The notes beneath the pieces were generated by a model that did not search any database, had not been told where the DNA came from, and worked only from the letters and a program-made list of their open reading frames with translations. A stretch of DNA of 64,000 bases from Ochotona curzoniae (lineage: Eukaryota > Chordata > Mammalia > Lagomorpha > Ochotonidae). Location of the stretch: NCBI RefSeq assembly GCF_017591425.1, contig NW_024465421.1, positions 23,821,001-23,885,000 of the forward strand, in the 5' to 3' direction. Shown here piece by piece: positions 27,060 to 39,453 of this stretch (within the stretch, counting starts at the first letter, position 1; each line of letters begins with the position of its first letter). The position numbers and the translations under genes were made by a program.

Positions 27060-30000
27060 AGCCCTCTTTTTAAGGGGAAAAAAAAAAAGTATTGGAGCGG
27101 GAAAGGAGGAGAGAGATCTGTAGGTTCACTCCCCAAATGAGCAACACCAGGAACCTGGGGTTCTGTCTGCGTCTCACATGTCGGGGCAGGTATTCCAGAA
27201 GCCCACCTCAACCTGGCCCTGGCCACTGTGGGCATCTGGGGACTGAGCTGTGGTGAAGGACTGCCCTCCTCTCTGGTTTGCCTCTTGGAACAGCTGGCAC
27301 TGGGACCTGCAGTCAGCTGGAGTGATGTCAGGATGAGAGGGCAGGGCTGGCACAGATCTGGTGTAGGGGCTGGTGCAGCCCCTTCCCCAGGGCCCACTGG
27401 AGCTGGTTGGATGCAGGCCTCCCAGGGCAGGCGGCCTCCTGGGAGGGGCCCCAGTCAGCCCTTGCTCCTCCTCACAGCCCAGGTCTCCCCATGTCCAGGG
27501 GACCTGTGGCTGGTCACCAGCGAGTCTCTTGTGTTGGGGAAGGTGGAAAGGGGCCGTTGCTGTTGGCTTGAGGGGATGGGTCCACTGGGAATAGGAGCTG
27601 TGCAGGGGCCCTGGCTCCCAGATGTGGATTGGCACAGAGGGGCTAGGGGATGTCCTGCTTGGAGGAGGGCTGGACGTGGGGGGAGGGGTATGAGAGCCAG
27701 CCCCCTTCTCCACCATGGCTGGCATTCGGAGCTGGGGGGCCAGGGTCGGGTCCTCCTACTTGGTGCTGGCTTTGGCAGCCTCTAGATCTGGGGACTAGAA
27801 CCGAGTGTACCTTTTGGGGGTGCTGCTGGTGAGCGGGGTGCCCCACTCCTACTGCAGCTCCCCCCTTGGCCCTCGGGTGCCTCTGCCTCCCAGTACCGGC
27901 TCAGGCTGGCCTACACTCTCATCGGGCAGCAAGTGGTTGCAGGCAGACCACGTGTCCTCAGGGGCATCGCCACTGGAAATGGGGCAGGGGCTCCACTGGG
28001 AGGAGCTCTGCAGGGGCTGTGCCCACCACACGTGAGCTGCTGCTGGACACTCCAGGTGGTTGTAGTGGATCAGACAGGAGTCGGGTTCCAAGGCTGGGCC
28101 TTGGCCTTGGCATTCCTGGCACCTTGCCCTGGTCCAGTTTGTCCCTGGACATGGCCCAAGAACAGACCAGCCTCCGGCAAACCTGGCTGACCCATCCAGG
28201 CTGTGTCCCCAGGCTCAGGGCCACAGCTGGGTCAGCGGGCAGAGGCTGGGGATGGGGAACCGGTGGGAGTTGCCTGCGTCCCTCTGAGGGCCCCATGCTC
28301 ATGTGCACACTCTGTCCTGGGAGTGGGTGTCAGGGCTGGGGGGCCTGGCTGGCGGGGCCTGGCTGGCAGGGCTGGACGGAGGACAGGGTGGTGTTTCTAG
28401 CACTAGTGCCCCGGCTCCCTCCCCTCCCAGGGACCTGGCACCTGCAACCACTGTGAGAACACAGCCTGTCCTCTCCCACCTGTGTCAGGTGCTTCCCTGG
28501 GGACCAAGGGCTGTGTTCTGGGAGGTCTGGGTAAGCTGCCAACAGACCACCTGGCCACTGTCTCAGGGCTGTGGGCAGCAAATATTTGCAGAATGAAGTG
28601 CTCACCTGAGCACTCCCATGCCTCTGGCTGCTTCCCAACCGCCCCAGGAGGGTCAGCAAGGGGTCCCCACCCCAGGCTGGGCAGTGGGTAGGAGGTCCAA
28701 GCCCCTCCAGCGCTCACCGCCCTGCTCACACCTGCCAGCAGGGGGCGCCCTGGCCTTGAGCAGCGGAGCGCAGGCGGCGTGCGCGGGGGGAGATGTCCCT
28801 TTGGGGTCCTCTTCCTGGGAGGGAGCCACATCCTTTGTGTGTAGGGGCAAAGCTGGCATCCCAAGTGGAAAAACCTCACACGAATCAAGGCCAGCTGGGC
28901 CTGGCCACGACGCCCTCCCACCACTCCCTTTGCGGGTTAGAGGAATAGGTGGGGAGGGTGTGCTAACCAGAGCACAAGTTCCTGCGCCCCTGTGTGTGGG
29001 GAGCTCTCTAGCAGCCCCCACACAGGAGGAAACACCCGCCAGGGTCATAGACTCTTGTACACACACCCTCCCTGGGGAGGGGATCCACGGGGCAAGGGGC
29101 AGAGTGGTGGTGCAGGGGAGGGACACACCCCCCCACGGGCCACAGCTGGACCATGGCTGGCACTGCCCCTGCTCTTCTGGAGTTCAAGGGGAGGTCAAGA
29201 CAGATGTCAATCAAAGCCCTCCACAGGGAAATCGCCAGTCTGCAAGGGGAGGTGGAGGCACACCCACACAGCCTGGCCAGGGTCCAGGGGGCTGGGCTGG
29301 GCCCCCTCGTCCTGCCCCTGGACTCGCTGTACCCTCCTGCTGCGCCCGCCCCGTCCCGTCAGCCGTCTCCTGAGGTGCACCTGCTGGCTGTCCATGTGTC
29401 TGATGGTTGAGCCAAGGAATGTGCCTTCTGCTCTTGACCAGAGTGGGGCCCAGGGCAGTCTGGGCTGTGTGTGCCAGCTGCAGGCCCCGGGCTCCCATCC
29501 GCCCTTCATGCTAGAGCAGGTGGAAGGGAAAGCTCCCGAGTCTCCATGCTGACTCCGGCCCCCCGGGCCCATTCCTCCTTGTGTCCTCATGGGGACCAGT
29601 TCCTCCTGCCAAGTTTTCTGGCTGGTGTGGGGAGGGGGAACTGAGTAGAAGGAAGCCAGCAGGGGCCGCAGCCTGGCAAAGGCCAGAGGGAAGAACCAGC
29701 CTGGCTGGAACAAAGCTCCTGCAAGCTAGACCAGAGGGTGAGCTTCCACTGACCCCGTGAGTGCCAGCACGCCAAACACAACACGATGCCATTCAGAGCT
29801 CCGGGCTGAGGCTTGCTGCGACCTGGCACGTGCAGCTGTGGGCTCCGGGTCCTGGGACCTGGTGGGTCTTGGTCCATTGGCCCTGTGGGGCCTCCTCTAG
29901 CCAGGTCTGTGGGTCAGGGCCGACAGCTGTCCCCCCAGAGGCGCCCCAGCAGTGGGAGGGCGTGGCTCAGTTTACCGCTTGCCTGCCTTCCCCAGGCAGG

Positions 30001-30640
30001 TCGTGCTGGGGGCAGGTGACCCAGGCAGGAATCACACTCTGGGAGACGCAGGCAGAGCCTCCCCACCTTCATTTCTGTAGGCAGGGTTGCTCTGCCAACG
30101 TCTCGGGTGCTGCCAGGTGGGCTAAGTCAAGTAGAACAGTGCCAACAGGTTCGAATTCAGCTCATCCTTATGTGTGTCCCAATCCCCGAGCCATCCCCAT
30201 CAGCCCTCACCTCCAAGTCTTGCTGCAGACCCACGCCCTAGGCTGCGTACTGGCATGACACCACTGGTGCAGCTCCCTGCCCCCGTGTCCGGGCCAGGCG
30301 CAGAGGCCGCCTGCTTCTTTGGTCCACTGGGTCCAGCCACGCAGCTCTCACCGGGCCAGCACTCGGTCCGCGCACCTCCTGTGATTCGAGAGGGGCGGGG
30401 TTGGTGTGGTGAGTGCGGTGCTGGGGCCCCCCAGCTCAGGGCTCAAGACGCCGGGACCAGGTTCCCGTGGTCACTGCGGCTTCCCGGGTGTTCCAGGTGG
30501 GGCCACAGCCCTGGACCGGGCGGAGCGTTCCGGCCCCGCCTCGCGCCTAGTCCGAGTCTCCCCCCTGGCCCTTGGGATGAGCGCGGCGCAGATCGGGATG
30601 CGCGCCCGCCCTCGGCCCCGCTCCCGGGCTTGGACGCCCA
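27060..30640. other. Intergenic region between MSRB1 and the HS3ST6 relic
   Basis: Apart from a short SINE-like piece near 27,075-27,250, this is unique GC-rich sequence. Several open frames of 100-250 codons exist on both strands, but none shows a known domain, consistent splice sites or conserved-looking composition. I see no gene. Confidence 0.6.
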
Positions 30641-30644
30641 CTCC

Positions 30645-30970
30645 ATGGCAGGTAGAGGCAGCCCAGACGACGGGGCTGGGGCCGGCTAGGGCGCCTGGGC
30701 AGGGGACAGCGCTGCGGGTGCTCCATGCGCCGCGGGTGCTCCATGCGCCGCGGGTGCTCGGCACCTTGGTGCTTGGCGCCTACCACCTCTGTGTCCTTCC
30801 GGGCCGCTACCCGCCCGCACTCCGCACCTGCTCCCTCGTCCGCCAGCAGCTCGGGCGTGCCCGGCCTAGGCATGAGGAAGGGCGGCTGCACCCCGACATC
30901 CGCGCTGGGCTCCCAGTCCCATTTATCCGACAGGTGCTAGGGGCGCGGTCTCACCTGGCACCCCTGGTAT
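30645..30970 (+). pseudogene. HS3ST6: Decayed heparan sulfate 3-O-sulfotransferase 6, exon 1 relic
   Basis: Position (between MSRB1 and MEIOB, plus strand) is that of HS3ST6. The start MAGRGSPDDGAGAG at 30,645 fits the human N terminus but is cut by TAG at 30,687. In another frame, VLGAYHLCVLPGRYPP (from about 30,769) matches the signal-anchor segment. In a third frame, LGSQSHLSDRC then TAG (30,938-30,940) then GRGLTWH matches the human LGSEPHFFDRCYERGLAWY. The PAPS-binding loop survives only as MRKGGCT, with a deletion after it. An 18-bp block with CTCCATGCGCCGCGGG is duplicated at 30,718-30,756. The large catalytic exon was not found downstream. Intact HS3ST6 is a Golgi enzyme that 3-O-sulfates glucosamine in heparan sulfate; this copy cannot make it. 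Confidence 0.77.
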
Positions 30971-30999
30971 CGACTGGAGGATGGAAGCTAGCCTGTGAG

Positions 31000-31765
31000 C
31001 GCCCAGGCTTGACCTCCGGGATTTGGGCTCCCAGGGCGACAGGAAACTTGGGCAACTCCAGGGCAGCTCCCTAGCCGGCCCGCAAAAGGGCGCAGGAAGT
31101 AATTTCCATCCGTGGAAGTCCTGGGGCGCCTTGGACTCCAGCCAGCCGCAGGCGTGTTGCCCTGGCTTGGAAGAGTCACAGAGAAGCTTTCACGCAGTGC
31201 TTCCCTCTGCAGATGCTGTAGCGGCCAGAGCTGGCCAGGCCCAAGCCAGGAGCCTGGACATTCTTCGGGTCTCTCGCGGGGTGCAGGCTGGTTAGCAGGG
31301 AGCTGCCGACACTGCAGGCGGCGGTTTAACCCAAGCTTCATAGTACCAGTCTCCACAGCTTTAAATGTGCTGCATAGAGGCAGGCCAGGAGACAGGGTTA
31401 ATCTAGTTGTTGCATCTTACTTGACCCTGATTAACATTCTATTAAGAGAAAATCAGTTTGCAAGTCATTAGACTAAGTGATAGCAATGGGAAACACAAAA
31501 GTGCAATGTCCTCAGGTTTATCTGAGCGCACCGCGGGACGCCCTGTTTTACTCCTATATTCCTGCACGCATCCACGCAGGCAGGCAGTTGCTCAGCGCCT
31601 CGGAGCCAGAGCACGCCCATCTCCAGCTGGACAAGTAGCCCAGGCTACCCGACACGCAGGGAGCACAGGGCAGCTCAGGACGGCCACCGCTTGGCCTGGT
31701 CCAGTGCCCACAGCCCCTGCAGTGACCACAGCCTGCCCCGTCTCCCTCTGAGCGAGAAATCCAAC
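31000..31765. other. Intergenic, nothing recognised
   Basis: Unique sequence. The HS3ST6 catalytic exon would be expected here or further on, but I find no trace of its sulfotransferase motifs. Confidence 0.55.
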
Positions 31766-32222
31766 AGCCTGCACCCCCAACCTGGGCTGACACGGAGCCA
31801 CATGCACCCCCAACCTGGGCTGGCACGGAGCCACATGCACCCCCAACCTGGGCTGACACGGAGCCTCGTGTACCCCCAACCTGGGTTGGCACGGAGCCTC
31901 ATGTACCTCTAACCTGGGCTGACACGGAGCCTCGTGTACCCCTAACCTGGGCTGGCACGGAGCCACATGCACCCCTAACCTGGGCTGACACGGAGCCACA
32001 TGCACCCCTAACCTGGGCTGACACGGAGCCACATGCACCCTTAACCTGGGCTGACACGTAGCCTCGTGTACCCCTAACCTGGGCTGGCACGGAGCCACAT
32101 GCACCCCAACCTGGGCTGGCACGGAGCCACATGCACCCCAACCTGGGCTGGCACGGAGCCATCTGCACCCCCAACCTGGGCTGACACGGAGCCTCGTGTA
32201 CCCCCAACCTGGGCTGACACCG
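31766..32222. repeat. Minisatellite, 33-bp unit, about 14 copies
   Basis: Each unit contains CCCCTAACCTGGGCTGACAC and GGAGCCACATGCA or GGAGCCTCGTGTA. Because 33 is a multiple of three, all six frames stay open for long stretches; this explains the repetitive open frames here. Confidence 0.95.
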
Positions 32223-32439
32223 CCACCTGAGGCGGCGAGGGCAGAATCCTTTCCAGAATTTCCCCAATGTTACCTTAGTTGGGACATGGGCAGCCCACCA
32301 GGGGCCCCCTACCCTAACCTGCTGGCATTCTCGTCCTCCTTCAGGCGAGTGTGGCACCGCACGGCACCCTGGCGGGGGCAGAAGGGAAGCCATGCTCCTG
32401 TGAGAGAAGCAGGGCAGTGGGGAGGGGCGGGGCCGAGCG

Positions 32440-32612
32440 CGGGGGCGGGGCGTGGTCTCGCCGGGGCGGGCCTGAGTTTGGGGCGTGGCCTCGCCACGGC
32501 GGGTCCCGAGCTTGGGGCGTGGTCTCGCCAGGGCGGGGCCTGCGTTTGGGGCGTGGCCTCGCCACGGCGGGTCCCGAGCTTGGGCGTGGTCTCGCGGGGG
32601 CGGGGCCTGGCG
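32440..32612. repeat. GC-rich tandem repeat in the CpG island
   Basis: About 2.5 copies of a roughly 75-bp unit with GGGGCGTGGCCTCGCCACGG and GGTCCCGAGCTTGGG. Confidence 0.85.
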
Positions 32613-33017
32613 CTAACGGTCGCGCGCCGCGGGCGCCCCGGGCTGCCGGCTGAGGGCCGAGCGCTGAGGAGACCGGGACGAGGGACGCCGCGACCAGGAA
32701 GCCCGCCGGAGCCACGGGCCGGGGCGCCTCGGTGAGCGGCGCCGGCTTCCACCCATCCTGGCCCGGGGTTCCGGCCTCGGCGCCCATTTCTTTTCGGCTG
32801 TGACAGACGGGGAGTGCGGCGGGGGCTCCCCGCGCCGCCGTGCCCTGGGCGCCGCCCGAGCCCGTGGCCGGCCGAGCGGGGCATGCGGCCTCTCGGTGCG
32901 GCGGACGCCGTGTCCGTGAGCGGCCGGCGCTGTGGCGGCGGCGCGGGGAGCATTCTAGAAGCGCGTCGTGCGCTGCCGCCGTGGCCCCCTTCGCCCCGAG
33001 CGCCCGGAGCGCCTGCT

Positions 33018-33290
33018 GGGCGGGCGGGGAGACGCGGGGCGGGCGGGGAGACGGGGAGACGCGGGGCGGGCCGGGAGACGCGGGGCGGGCGGGGAGACGC
33101 GGGGAGACGGGGAGACGCGGGGCGGGCGGGGAGACGGGGAGACGCGGGGCGGGCCGGGAGACGCGGGGCGGGCCGGGAGGCGGGGAGACGCGGGGCGGGC
33201 GGGGAGACGCGGGGAGACGGGGAGACGCGGGGCGGGCGGGGAGACGCGGGGCGGGCGGGGAGACGGGGAGACGCGGGGAGACGGGGAGCC
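33018..33290. repeat. G-rich minisatellite, about 10- and 20-bp units
   Basis: Blocks of GGGGAGACGCGGGGCGGGC alternate with GGGGAGACGGGGAGACGC. The runs of three and four G, closely spaced, could form G-quadruplexes on the plus strand. Confidence 0.93.
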
Positions 33291-33461
33291 CACTCGCCCG
33301 CGCCGCACGTCCAGCCCCGGACTGTGAGCTGTCAGGCGCCGAAGCCGCGGGGAAGCAGGCCGACGCGGGCGCCCCGCTGTGCGCTTTGGGGCGCTTCACC
33401 GAGAGATGCGAAGGGATACAAACGTGGGGCCAGTGCACAGCAGGTTAAGATGTAAAGAAAT

Positions 33462-33791
33462 CCTTTTTTAAGATTCATTTATTGTTATTGAAAAGTCAGA
33501 TATAGAGAGGAGGAGAGACAGAGAGGAAGATCTTCATTCAGATGATTCACTCCCCAAGTGAGCGCGACGGCTGATGCTATGCTGGTCCGAAGCCAGGAGC
33601 CAGGAACCTCCTCCAGGTCTCCCACATGGGCGCAGGGTCCCAAGGCTTTGGGCCGTCCTCGACTGCTCTCCCAGGCCACAAGCAGGGAGCTGGATGGGAA
33701 GCGGGGCTGCCGGGATTAGAACCGGCGCCCATATGGGATCCTGGCACATTCAAGGCGAGGACTTTAGCTGCTAGGCCACTGCACCGGGCCC
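33462..33791 (-). repeat. CSINE, full length
   Basis: Antisense, from TTTTTTAAGATTCATTTATTG to CTAGGCCACTGCACCGGGCCC. Confidence 0.93.
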
Positions 33792-34189
33792 AAGATCTAA
33801 ATAAATCTTACTTAAAGTGGGGGAGCAAGGATGTGCAGAACTCACTTAGGTTGTAGGTAGCTTGTGTTTTACACAAAATCCAGCACCTGAGTAACTCATC
33901 TTTCTCTAACGTCAAGTGTCTAGCACTCGCTAGCTCTTGATAAATCTTGCTTGGTTTAGCAGATGGAAGAATGAATGAATGTCACCATTTGGTAAGTATT
34001 TCAGATCGTGGAATTGCACACAATAAAGCCAAACACCCCAAGGATTGTATGGGAAATTTAGCACTGCTTAATTCTAGAGTTTTCTCCTGGTGCTGAGGGT
34101 CTTGAGTGCTGAAATCGCTGACCTGGATGAAAACAGCTGTGAGATAGCTCATAGATGGACATTACGCACATGTTAAGAAATCAGATTTT

Positions 34190-34510
34190 GGGGCCTGGCG
34201 CGATAGCGTAATGGTTAAGCTCCTCGCCTTGAATGTGACAGGATCCCATATGTTGCCAGTTCTAATCCTGGCAGCTCCAGTTCCCATCTAGCTCTCTGCT
34301 TGTGGCCCGGGAAAGCAGTCGAGAACAGCCCAAAGCCTTGGGACCTGCACCCGCATGGGAGACCCAGAAGAGGTAGGATCAAGGCTCCTGGCTTCGGATT
34401 GGCACAGCTCCTGTTGCAGTCACTTGGGGAGTGAATCAGCGGATGAAAGATCTTCACCCCCCCTCTATATATGACTTTGCAATAAACATAAATAAATCTT
34501 TTTTAAAAAA
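34190..34510 (+). repeat. CSINE, full length
   Basis: Starts GGGGCCTGGCGCGATAGCG; tail AATAAACATAAATAAATC. Confidence 0.92.
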
Positions 34511-34589
34511 TCACATTTTAAGGATGAGAAAGTTAATCTTCAGTAGTGTAAAGACATGACTGCTGATTTATATTGTATCAACAATTAAT

Positions 34590-35140
34590 TTTTTAAATAA
34601 TTTTTTTATTGGAAAGGCAGATCAAATTTATAGAGAAAAGGAGAAACAGAGAGGAAGATCTTCCATTACTCCTCCAGCAGCCACAGCGGCTGGAACTGAG
34701 CCAGAGCCAGGAGCCAGGAGCTCCTCTGGGTCTCCCACGCGGGTGCAGGTCCCAAGGCCTCGGGCCGTCCCTGACTGCTTTCCCAGGCCACAGGCAGGGA
34801 GCTGGATGGGAAGTGGAGCTGCCGGGACACAAACTGCTATCCATATGGGTTCTTGGTGCCTGAGTCACGCCGGGCCACCAAAATTAATTTTTTAAATTTT
34901 ATTTTTATTTGAAAGGTAGACTTACAGAGAGTTCGTCCGTCCACAGTTCACTGCCCAGGTGGCAGCAGCGGCTGGAGCTGGAGCCATCCCAAGCCGGGGA
35001 GGAGAGCTGCTTGCTCCTGAGGGGCTGCTGTTGGCACGTCAGCAGGAGCTGGATCGGAATGGAGCAGCTCTGGTCTCACACTGACCCACAAGGGTGCCGG
35101 AGCCACAGACGGAGGCTTATCCTGCTCTGCCATGGAGTTG
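34590..35140 (-). repeat. Two tandem CSINE copies
   Basis: Antisense copy at 34,590-34,880, followed directly by a more diverged antisense copy at about 34,885-35,140. Confidence 0.8.
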
Positions 35141-35386
35141 CCCTCCCCCAATTAAGAATTTTTCATGAAAAATATTGTGCCTAGCTATGCATTCCAAAAT
35201 TATAAAAAGGCATTTTGAACACATCTGCTATTGGTTGAATGTCTATTTCATTATTACAAAATTTTCAAAGACTGAAATATTGAATGTTTTTCTTAATAGC
35301 TTTTTAAACCTTGAAATTTTTCATGGCTTATTTCAGTTATTTAATTTGTACATCTAAATTCTATCTTGTAAAATACAGGTTAAAAC

Positions 35387-38300
35387 ATGGCAAGCTCCTC
35401 TGCATCGAAGGCCTTCACTGCGCTTTCCGATCTCCATCCAAGTTTGGCTTACGTGGTAGGTTCGGTGCCTGGGTGAAGCTTTGTGCTGTACAGGATGGCA
35501 CGTGGCCGGGACTGACTCATCCGACACGCACTGGCGCAGCGCGTGCTGCTGCCCCGCGCGGTAGCTCGGCCCGCATCCGGTTCCTGTGACGCAGCTGAAC
35601 AAAGACTCGCCTTGCTCTGTCACGGAGGCGATGTGTGATGGCAGGGACTGCTGGCAATTATGCAAAGTGGTCAACGTTTTTACGTTACCTTAATAAATAT
35701 TAAATAAAATAACAACTTAAGTGATTAGCCAAATTTAACATTGTAGAATTAAATGATTCTTATTCAGGAGTAGCAGTTCTGTAATCATCAGTGTATTTTC
35801 TGAAGTACTTGCTATTGCACTGCTTGCAAGACGTAAGGAGTGCTGCGGGCACGCCTTGCACACTCGGACCCCTGTGAGACGCTGTGGAGGCCTTCAGTGA
35901 CTTCACATTTATCAGGACCTTGCTGGCTGGAGCCGGCAGCGGAGCACCCCCAGCGAAGCGGTTACTGTACTCCTTTCCATCCCGCTCTGAGGAGTTTGCT
36001 CTTTACATGTGCCTTTTTTCAAAGAAAGATGTATTTATTTTTATTGGAGAGTCAGATATAGAGAGAGGAGAGACGGAGAGGAAGATCTTCCATCCGATGG
36101 TTCACTCCCCAAGTGAGCGCAACAGCCCATGCTGCGCCGATCCGAAGCCAGGAGCCTGGAGTCTCCTGAAGGGGTGCAGGTGCTTGAGCCATGGTCCACT
36201 GCTTTCCCATGCCATAAGCAGTGAGTTGGCTCGGAGGTGGAACAGCTGGGACATGGCCCGGCACACACAGGGGACAGCAGCACTGTAGGCGGATTAGTAC
36301 ACAGCACCGCTGCACAGGCCCCTGTGTCTGCTTTTATGAATCGTGGTCAGAGTAATTTTATGAGTGACTAATACATCACATTTCAAAGTTTGTTACTGTT
36401 AAAATTTAGTGTTTAGTGTTAACAGTTTTTTACATTTAATCATAGCCAAAAGGCCAAGAAGTGATAACGTAAACAGTTTTTCTGAAAAGATAGTATATTT
36501 GTGGGCTCAGTGCAATAGCCTAGTGGCTGAATCCTCGCCTTGCATACATCAGGATCCCTTATGGGTTCCGGTTCTTGTCCCGGCTGCTCTGCTTCCCTTG
36601 CGGCTCCCTACTTGAGGCCTGGGAAAGCAGTCGAGGACAGCCGAGTGCTTGGACCCTGCGCCCACGTGGGAGGCCCGGAAGAGGCCCCTGCTTTGGCTCG
36701 ACGGCGCCAGCGCAGCTCCAGCTTAGCTGCCACTGGAAACCTAACCAGCGCGCAGAAGATGGTTCTCTCCGAATCCCCTGTCTGCAAATCTGACTTTGCA
36801 ATAAAATGAATAGATTTTTTTTTCAAAAGAGATAAACTACTGGCTAATTATTTCTTCTATTAGTGACTTTTACTCTACGCTTTCTTGAGTTGTGTTTTCC
36901 CAATAATTCAGTGAGATTTGAAATGATAGCTGTGCTTTCAAGGCAGCCAACAGCTCGTCTAGTTGGGGTGTATTCAGAAGTTTGCTGTATTTTAAATGTC
37001 ACTAATCATTATAAGGTTAAAATCAGCTGTTGCAATTAGTGCAGTGTTTTTTTCATAAAAAGTAGTTTTTATTTTTGAAAAGATTTAATGATTTTTTTGA
37101 TGATCATTATAATTAAATATTGAAACAGAGATGTTATTGTCTAAGTTTTAAAGATTAGGACTCTAGAATAATACACAAACCAATATATACAAAATAATAA
37201 ACAAATAATACACAATTTTTGGCACAGTCTCACCTATATTATTGTCCAGAATGTTTAGATTAGGAAGCTGGTCAGTTTCCTGTGGATTGTTAGAAAGCCT
37301 GTATAAGAAAGCTTTGAAGACACACATGAGTTTGGCATGAATTTGTTAAAGATTGGTAGCACAGGGCAACTACCAAGTTCTATCTGGTGTTTAGAAATAC
37401 AGAAGAAGCATAACATGCACGAATGGATTTGTGGCAGCACTGTCTTAGTACATCTGTGTTTAAACTGCTCTTCTATGTACTTTTGTTTTTCAGAAAATTA
37501 TCGGTATAGTAATTGGGAAGACAGACGTCAAAGGCTTTCCAGACAGAAAGAGCTAAGTTTTGTTTAACTCTTTGGTTTATATTTAATCAGCTGTGGCTTG
37601 TGACTATAACAGTTTATTCAAGTGATGAAGTGTTCCATGTCTGCTTAGCTCCTAAACAACAGTGACCAAGTTCTCTAGTGTACAGTCAGCTGCTCAATGT
37701 AAGGCCATGTATGGGAGGAGTGCAGATTCATTTGTGATGCTTTTTTTTTTAAAGATTTATTTTCATTACAAAGTCAGACATACGGAGAGGAGGAGAGACA
37801 GAGAGGAAGATCTTCCGTCCGACGATTCACTCCCCAAATGAGCACAACGGCCGGTGCTATGCTGACCCGAAGCCAGGAACCTGGAACCTCTTCTGGGTCT
37901 CCCACGCGGGTGCAGGGTCCCAAAGCTTTGGGCTGTCCTCAACGGCTCTGCCAGGCCACAGGCAGGGAGCTGGATGGGAAGTGGAGCTGCCGGGATTAGA
38001 ACCGGCGCCTATATGGGATCCTGGCGTTTTCAAGGCGAGGACTAAGCTACTAGGGTATCACGCTGGGCCCGGTCTTTTATTTTAACTATTTATTTATTTT
38101 TATTTGAAAGTCTGAATTAGAGACGGAGAGACAAACAAAACAAAACAAACAAAAACAGATCTTGCATCCTCTGGTTTACTCTCTAGACAGCCATAATGGC
38201 CCAGCTGGGCGAGGCTGAAGTGCAGCTGAAAGCGGAGCTGGGGGCTGTATCCAGGTGTCTTATGCCGGTGGAAAGGGCCCAGGCACTTGGGCCATCTTCC

Positions 38301-39417
38301 ACGGCTTTTCCCAGGCCATTGGCAGGGAGTTGGATTGGCAGTGGAGCCGCTGGACGGCCACCAGTTCCCAGATGGGACGGTCATAACAGGTGGTCGGGGT
38401 AATACAGGCTGCCCCACGGGCTGTCATCTTCAGCTGTGCTGGGGGCCCGGAGAAAGGGCTCGGGGCTGGACTGGCGCTGTCCAAGATCTCTTCTATTTGC
38501 TGCCACGAAGAATGTGGAAAACTGTGTAAGGGTTAGTACCCTGCATAGCCCACAGTAACAATTCCTTTTCAATTATTTATAACTTTTAGCGTAAGAGGCA
38601 ATATACACATGGAAACCTCAGGTAAGACACAGAGAAAGGGTGAACTTTTTTTAAATTACTTGATTATGTAAAAGGCAGAGGGATGGAGATCTTCCACCCA
38701 CTGGTTGCTGCCTGCAGCGGCCAGGAAGGGGTGGAGATGGAGCCCAGTTGCTCTGCATGGTGGGAGGGGCCGAGTGCCCGAGTCGCCGCCGACCGCTGTC
38801 CAGAACGTGTATTAATAGGGAGCTGGACTGGGCCATACGATGGCTCGATTGGCAAATCCTCCACCTGCTAGCGCCTGCATCCGTAAGGGTGCTGCTTCAC
38901 CTCCCAGCCAGCTCCCTGCTCATAGTTTGGGAAAGCAGTGGAGGACGGGTAAAGCCTTGGCACCCTGCATCTGTGTGGGAGACCCGGAAGAGGCTCCTGG
39001 CTTCAGATATGCTCAGCTCCGGCCGTTGTGGCTGCTTGGGGAGTGCACCAGTGGATGCAAGATTTTTCTCTGTCTCTCCTTTTTCTTTGTAAATCTGACT
39101 TTCTAATTTAAAAATAAATCTTTTTTTTTTAATTGATTTTAAAATTTATTTCAGAGTCAGAATGAATTACAGAGCGAGAGAGAGATCTTCCATCTCCAGT
39201 TACTCTAAATGGCTTGAACGCCTGGGACTGTGCCAGGCCAAAGCTAGGAGTCCACAGCTTGTTCCCGGTCTCCCTCCTGCTTGCAGGGCCATCCTCCCCG
39301 CTCTCCCTGCTGTTAGTGAGGAGCTGGAGTGGAAGTGGAGCAGCCTCAAACCACTGGCGACACACACAGCAGCTTAACCCACTCCTCCACAATGTTACTC
39401 TTCTGCACTTACATTGT

Positions 39418-39453
<36 letters not shown>

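Larger units (their letters stand above)
32380..33400. promoter_or_regulatory. CpG island, candidate MEIOB promoter region
   Basis: About 1 kb of very CpG-rich sequence lies 2 kb before the first MEIOB coding exon and is the only island between MSRB1 and MEIOB. A noncoding MEIOB first exon could lie here, but I cannot place a start site. Two arrays inside it are listed separately. Confidence 0.5.
35456..37493 (+). other. MEIOB: MEIOB intron 1 content
   Basis: AT-rich unique sequence with two SINEs (about 36,020 and 36,503). The long AT-rich run at 36,830-37,480 holds no gene that I can see. Confidence 0.6.

Noticed and set aside
27228..29713. Several open frames of 150-250 codons between MSRB1 and HS3ST6
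   Set aside because: Overlapping frames on both strands in GC-rich DNA, with no domains or splice pattern.
31592..32393. Long open frames with an 11-residue repeat
   Set aside because: They come from the 33-bp minisatellite, which stays open in several frames on both strands; no gene structure.
32309..33455. Arg/Pro/Gly-rich open frames of 200-365 codons
   Set aside because: Stop codons are rare in this GC-rich repeat-filled CpG island; frames on both strands are equally open.
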